Below are positions 9,733 through 12,021 of a stretch of 12,021 bases of DNA, in pieces. How positions within the stretch are numbered: position 1 is the first letter of the stretch; every line of letters begins with the position of its first letter. The notes below the pieces were generated by a model. That model saw nothing but the letters and a program-made list of their open reading frames with translations, made no database searches and was not told the origin of the DNA. The stretch is from an uncultured Planctomycetaceae bacterium (GTDB lineage: Bacteria > Planctomycetota > Planctomycetia > Pirellulales > Pirellulaceae). The stretch covers positions 1 to 12,021 of the forward strand of contig CAIYOB010000007.1 in the NCBI GenBank assembly GCA_903927685.1, written 5' to 3'. The position numbers and the translations under genes were made by a program.

Positions 9733-10218
9733 CTATTCGGACTTCAGGTCGAACGTGAATGCGTTCGGCCCTTCCGCGGAGACCGTCGCGGTCAGCCCGG
9801 ACGTCTCCGCCGTGGCGTACTTGGCCGGCAACTCGTTCTTCGTCTCCACCTTGCCGGCCGCGGCCGCGGCCATGGCTGCTCCATACCCGGCGGACGGATC
9901 TGCCGCATTGCCGGTCATGGCTTCATTGACCTGCGTCTTGGCGACGGTCACCTTGTACTCGCCCAAGATCGCCCCGTCGTTACCTTCGTAGGTCGTCAGG
10001 ACAAATTTGCCCTGAGCATCGGTTTTTCCCGAGGCGTTCCGCGGAACGGCTTCGCTACGAAACACCACCTCCGCGTCGGCCAGCGGCTTGCCATTAAATG
10101 TCACAGTCCCAGAGGCCGGGGCCATATTCGGCCGATCCGGTCCGCCGCAACCGGCCATCAACATGGACACGCCGACGCCGGCGAGCGCGAATGCAATCGT
10201 TCTTTTCAACGGCAACAT
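9733..10218 (-). CDS. lipoprotein with carboxypeptidase-regulatory-like (transthyretin-type) domain
   Basis: The 161-residue product begins MLPLKRTIAFALAGVGVSML and continues MAGCGG. This is a signal peptide with a lipobox ending at C24 (Met at -3 is slightly atypical), so it is predicted to be lipid-anchored. Residues about 35-95 form a small beta-sandwich of the carboxypeptidase regulatory-like type: SGTVTFNGKPLADAEVVF, then TDAQGKFVLTTY and LGEYKVTV. Residues 96-125 are alanine-rich and variable, and the end (LTATVSAEGPNAFTFDLKS) returns to a strand pattern. AAAGG lies about 6 nt before the chosen ATG; the longer open frame upstream overlaps the DUF1559 gene and is not protein-like. It follows the DUF1559 gene by 46 nt and is probably co-transcribed, a pairing repeated many times in planctomycete genomes. 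The role is unknown, perhaps at the cell surface. Confidence 0.85.
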   Translation of the reverse strand: MLPLKRTIAFALAGVGVSMLMAGCGGPDRPNMAPASGTVTFNGKPLADAEVVFRSEAVPRNASGKTDAQGKFVLTTYEGNDGAILGEYKVTVAKTQVNEAMTGNAADPSAGYGAAMAAAAAGKVETKNELPAKYATAETSGLTATVSAEGPNAFTFDLKSE

Positions 10219-10264
10219 CTTGATGCCTTTCTTGACTGAAAACGAGGCCTGATTGCGGCCTGGA

Positions 10265-11347
10265 TTAGTATTGTCCCGAAGGTAGTGCGTCGTTCCGCGA
10301 ACCCAAGACTTGATAGGTGCGGTACTCGACGGTTTCGCCGATGAAGTGCACGGAGCCGTCACAGAACAGGAACTGAGCCCCACCCGGGTGCTTGGACTTG
10401 AAGCCCTGCGACGTCTGCCAGTTGGAATCCCCATTGCAGCCGGTGGTGCCCGCCGGGGCACCAGCCGGGACGGTGTATCCGGAGAAGCCGGGCCATTGGC
10501 CGGGGCAAGTCGGATAATTGATCGGACCGGTTGTGGCGGTCCAGAGGGCGTTCGAATTGAACCAGCCGCCGCGGTGATGGTCGCCGCAATTGGGCAGGAT
10601 TTCGCCCATCGCGATGGTCGTGCTGGTGCCATCCGTAACCTCGGCCATCTTGGCTGCGTAATCGTACCGCGAGAAGACGCCCGAGATGGAGTTGGTCCCC
10701 AACGGGGCGTTGGCACTGCCGTGGCCCGTGCCTCCGTTGCCGAACGGGTTTCCGGGATACAGTGTGCAGACTCCGCCCTGCGAATCCATCCTCTGCGCTC
10801 CGATGCAGGGCGCGTAGTTCGTGGGCGGGTTGTTCACGTTCTGATACGGATCGCTCGGGCAGCGATACGGCGGCATCTGGGGACGGACATTGCCCGGGAC
10901 CGAAATGGGCAGGCCTCCCAGCGCGGTCATGCTGGGTGTCGAATCCTGAAGAAACAGCTGCGCGTCGACATCGCCAACCTGAAGCAGGGCCTCGTACAGA
11001 CCCTTCTGCTCGACAAACGGGAGCAGTTTGACCAAGGGCGTGCCCTTGCGGTGCCAACCGGCTTCCCACACGTTCCCCATGCCGCCACCACAGGAGCCGG
11101 CCGTGTTCGTGTTGGCCGCGTCGCAGTTTCGCGAGCCGATCGGGAAGTTATTGAAGATGTCGTGATAATTGTGCAGGGCAACCCCCAACTGCTTCAAGTT
11201 GTTGTTGCACTGCGTGCGGCGGGCGGCCTCGCGGGCGGCCTGAATGGCCGGCAACAGCAAGGCCACCAGGATGCCAATAATGGCAATCACCACCAGCAAC
11301 TCGACCAGCGTAAAACCAAGCCACCGTTTCTGCCTTACGCGAACCAT
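10265..11347 (-). CDS. DUF1559 protein with prepilin-type N-terminal methylation signal
   Basis: The 360-residue protein opens [10 protein letters not shown], then [20 protein letters not shown]. This is a type IV prepilin-like leader cleaved after G11, with the E at mature position 5. The hydrophobic helix runs to [23 protein letters not shown]. The rest is the DUF1559 (SBP_bac_10-type) ectodomain: [15 protein letters not shown], the conserved middle ending [12 protein letters not shown], and the C-terminal [20 protein letters not shown]. Eight or so cysteines in the ectodomain suggest disulfides. The start at 11347 is chosen because GAGGG lies 8 nt upstream and the leader then has normal length; a start at 11431 would begin almost at the predicted transcription start. 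Such proteins are expanded to dozens of copies per planctomycete genome and probably form pseudopilin-like surface or envelope fibres; the exact role is unknown. Confidence 0.95.
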   Translation of the reverse strand: MVRVRQKRWLGFTLVELLVVIAIIGILVALLLPAIQAAREAARRTQCNNNLKQLGVALHNYHDIFNNFPIGSRNCDAANTNTAGSCGGGMGNVWEAGWHRKGTPLVKLLPFVEQKGLYEALLQVGDVDAQLFLQDSTPSMTALGGLPISVPGNVRPQMPPYRCPSDPYQNVNNPPTNYAPCIGAQRMDSQGGVCTLYPGNPFGNGGTGHGSANAPLGTNSISGVFSRYDYAAKMAEVTDGTSTTIAMGEILPNCGDHHRGGWFNSNALWTATTGPINYPTCPGQWPGFSGYTVPAGAPAGTTGCNGDSNWQTSQGFKSKHPGGAQFLFCDGSVHFIGETVEYRTYQVLGSRNDALPSGQY

Positions 11348-11394
11348 TGTGGTTACCCTCGAGACTGTGGAAAGAAAAGAGCATGCTGGGCTGG

Positions 11395-11429
11395 GCACGT
11401 TCGCGAGCCTCTGAAGGGCGGGAACGTGC
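11395..11429 (-). promoter_or_regulatory. hairpin in the 5' leader of the DUF1559 transcript
   Basis: GCACGTTC and GAACGTGC (11395-11402 and 11422-11429) form a perfect 8-bp stem, with a further CG pair after one mismatch. It begins about 10 nt after the predicted transcription start, so the mRNA would carry it at its very 5' end. It may stabilise the message or bind a regulator. Confidence 0.4.
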
Positions 11430-11445
11430 ACAGTACCGCAGGATA

Positions 11446-11474
11446 AACCTACAGTTGCGTAACCCTAGTGTCAA
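11446..11474 (-). promoter_or_regulatory. sigma70-type promoter for the DUF1559-lipoprotein unit
   Basis: On the minus strand a perfect TTGACA (11474-11469) is followed by a 17-nt spacer and TAGGTT (11451-11446). It lies in a locally AT-richer stretch. Transcription would start near 11439 and leave a leader of about 90 nt before the ATG at 11347. Confidence 0.7.
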
Positions 11475-11517
11475 GTTTGTGTTAAGAAATTTTGTGGCCT
11501 TGGCGATTCCGGCCAAA

Positions 11518-11538
11518 GGAGCCGCTTTCTGCGACTCC
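11518..11538 (-). terminator. weak hairpin between the regulator and DUF1559 genes
   Basis: Minus-strand GGAGTCGC and GCGGCTCC pair (one G-U) over a 5-nt loop and are followed by only TTT. It lies about 120 nt past the regulator's stop and upstream of the next promoter. It is terminator-like but lacks a proper U tract. Confidence 0.3.
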
Positions 11539-11657
11539 GGGATGATTCATCCGCGGGAGGAATGTGGGGGGATGAGGGCGGCTATTGAGGCGATACGGGA
11601 GACGATTCGGGCGAACTGAGGCCGTGAGATTGCTCCGTTTCCTCTGTTGCCTTTTAG

Positions 11658-11982
11658 TCAATTGCCCATTTGCCCTCGGCCTCGTGTGCGTCTTGCGGCT
11701 TCGCGGGGCTGTTGGCACGCGGAAGAAGTTCCCGGCATCACCTGCTTCGTGTACTTTCGTGGCCCGACGAAGATCTCCGGCGGCGTCCTCAGGACCGCCG
11801 CAAACCCGGCGATCGTTCTCAGGTTCGGACTGCGCCGCCCCCCGCTCCATGTCACAGACGTAACTGGCCGGCACTCCCATCCGACGGCCGACCTCCGATT
11901 GCGACAATCCCTTGATCTCCCGAATCGTCCTCAGATTCTGGCAGAGTCGTTTCAGCAGTTCATCTGCAGTCATGGTTGGCAT
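11658..11982 (-). pseudogene. XRE-family helix-turn-helix regulator, frameshifted
   Basis: The first 48 codons from 11982 (or 45 from 11973) give a standard XRE helix-turn-helix: LLKRLCQNLRTIREIKGLSQ, SEVGRRMGVPASYVCDMERG. At a run of six G (plus-strand C at 11838-11843) the frame goes wrong. Removing one G restores ERGRRSPNLRTIAGFAAVL, then RTPPEIFVGPRKYTKQVMPG, and the stop at 11658. Repaired, the protein has about 107 residues: a complete DNA-binding domain plus a basic tail of about 40 residues. In the unshifted frame the protein would run on to 11482 with sequence that looks non-coding. Either a real inactivating or phase-variable indel, or a homopolymer sequencing error. Start choice is open: neither ATG has a strong Shine-Dalgarno. 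Its target is unknown; a promoter could lie in or beyond the last 39 bases of the window. Confidence 0.65.
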
Positions 11983-12021
11983 CCAGCTGGGCGATGGCGA
12001 TTATTCCGTAATACCGATCCG

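Noticed and set aside
10219..10716. N-terminal extension of the lipoprotein frame
   Set aside because: It overlaps the DUF1559 coding region out of frame and would bury the lipoprotein signal peptide mid-protein.
12001..12013. Near-palindrome TTATTCCGTAATA upstream of the XRE gene as an operator
   Set aside because: Only 4-bp arms pair and the surrounding promoter is outside the window; too weak to call.

Overview
The window is high-GC bacterial chromosome and most likely comes from a planctomycete. The strongest clue is the pair at 9733-11347: a DUF1559 pseudopilin-like secreted protein followed by a small regulatory-domain lipoprotein, which is typical of that phylum. A MoxR ATPase with an N-terminal zinc ribbon, a duplicated DUF3467 protein and a secreted beta-helix protein point the same way. 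No RNA gene, CRISPR array, transposase or integrase was seen.

Layout, left to right. (1) 1-1052, minus: the N-terminal 350 residues of a secreted right-handed beta-helix protein, cut by the window edge, with a good promoter at 1096-1124. (2) 1053-2314: a gene-poor, disturbed stretch. It holds the 5' stub of a secreted protein (1234-1404), one intact conserved gene of unknown function (1574-2179), and two copies of a short repeat about 835 bp apart. (3) 2315-3065, minus: an overlapping two-gene module, DUF433 antitoxin-like followed by a PIN-like (DUF5615-type) toxin-like gene. (4) 3243-8541, minus: the centrepiece, an apparent three-gene operon. It runs from a tandem-DUF3467 protein, through a 1084-residue fusion of all three AmmeMemoRadiSam components (radical SAM enzyme AmrS, AMMECR1-type AmrA, Memo-type AmrB), to a MoxR AAA+ ATPase whose start codon overlaps the fusion's stop. 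A terminator-like hairpin follows at 3180-3209. (5) 8878-9651, plus: an unrecognised six-helix membrane protein. A bidirectional terminator (9655-9689) separates it from the next, convergent unit. (6) 9733-11347, minus: the DUF1559 protein and the lipoprotein, with a TTGACA-type promoter at 11446-11474. (7) 11658-11982, minus: a small XRE-type helix-turn-helix regulator broken by one extra G in a six-G run.

The most notable item is the AmmeMemoRadiSam operon. In most genomes the three proteins are separate and their joint function is unresolved. Here they lie in one frame, with what looks like a second, decayed AMMECR1 copy between AmrA and AmrB. A strong Shine-Dalgarno and ATG remain inside the open frame exactly at the AmrS/AmrA boundary. 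That may be the scar of a recent fusion, a working internal start giving two products, or the result of a sequence error. The operon neighbours suggest the Memo system may work with a MoxR chaperone and a DUF3467 protein, but this is inference from gene order.
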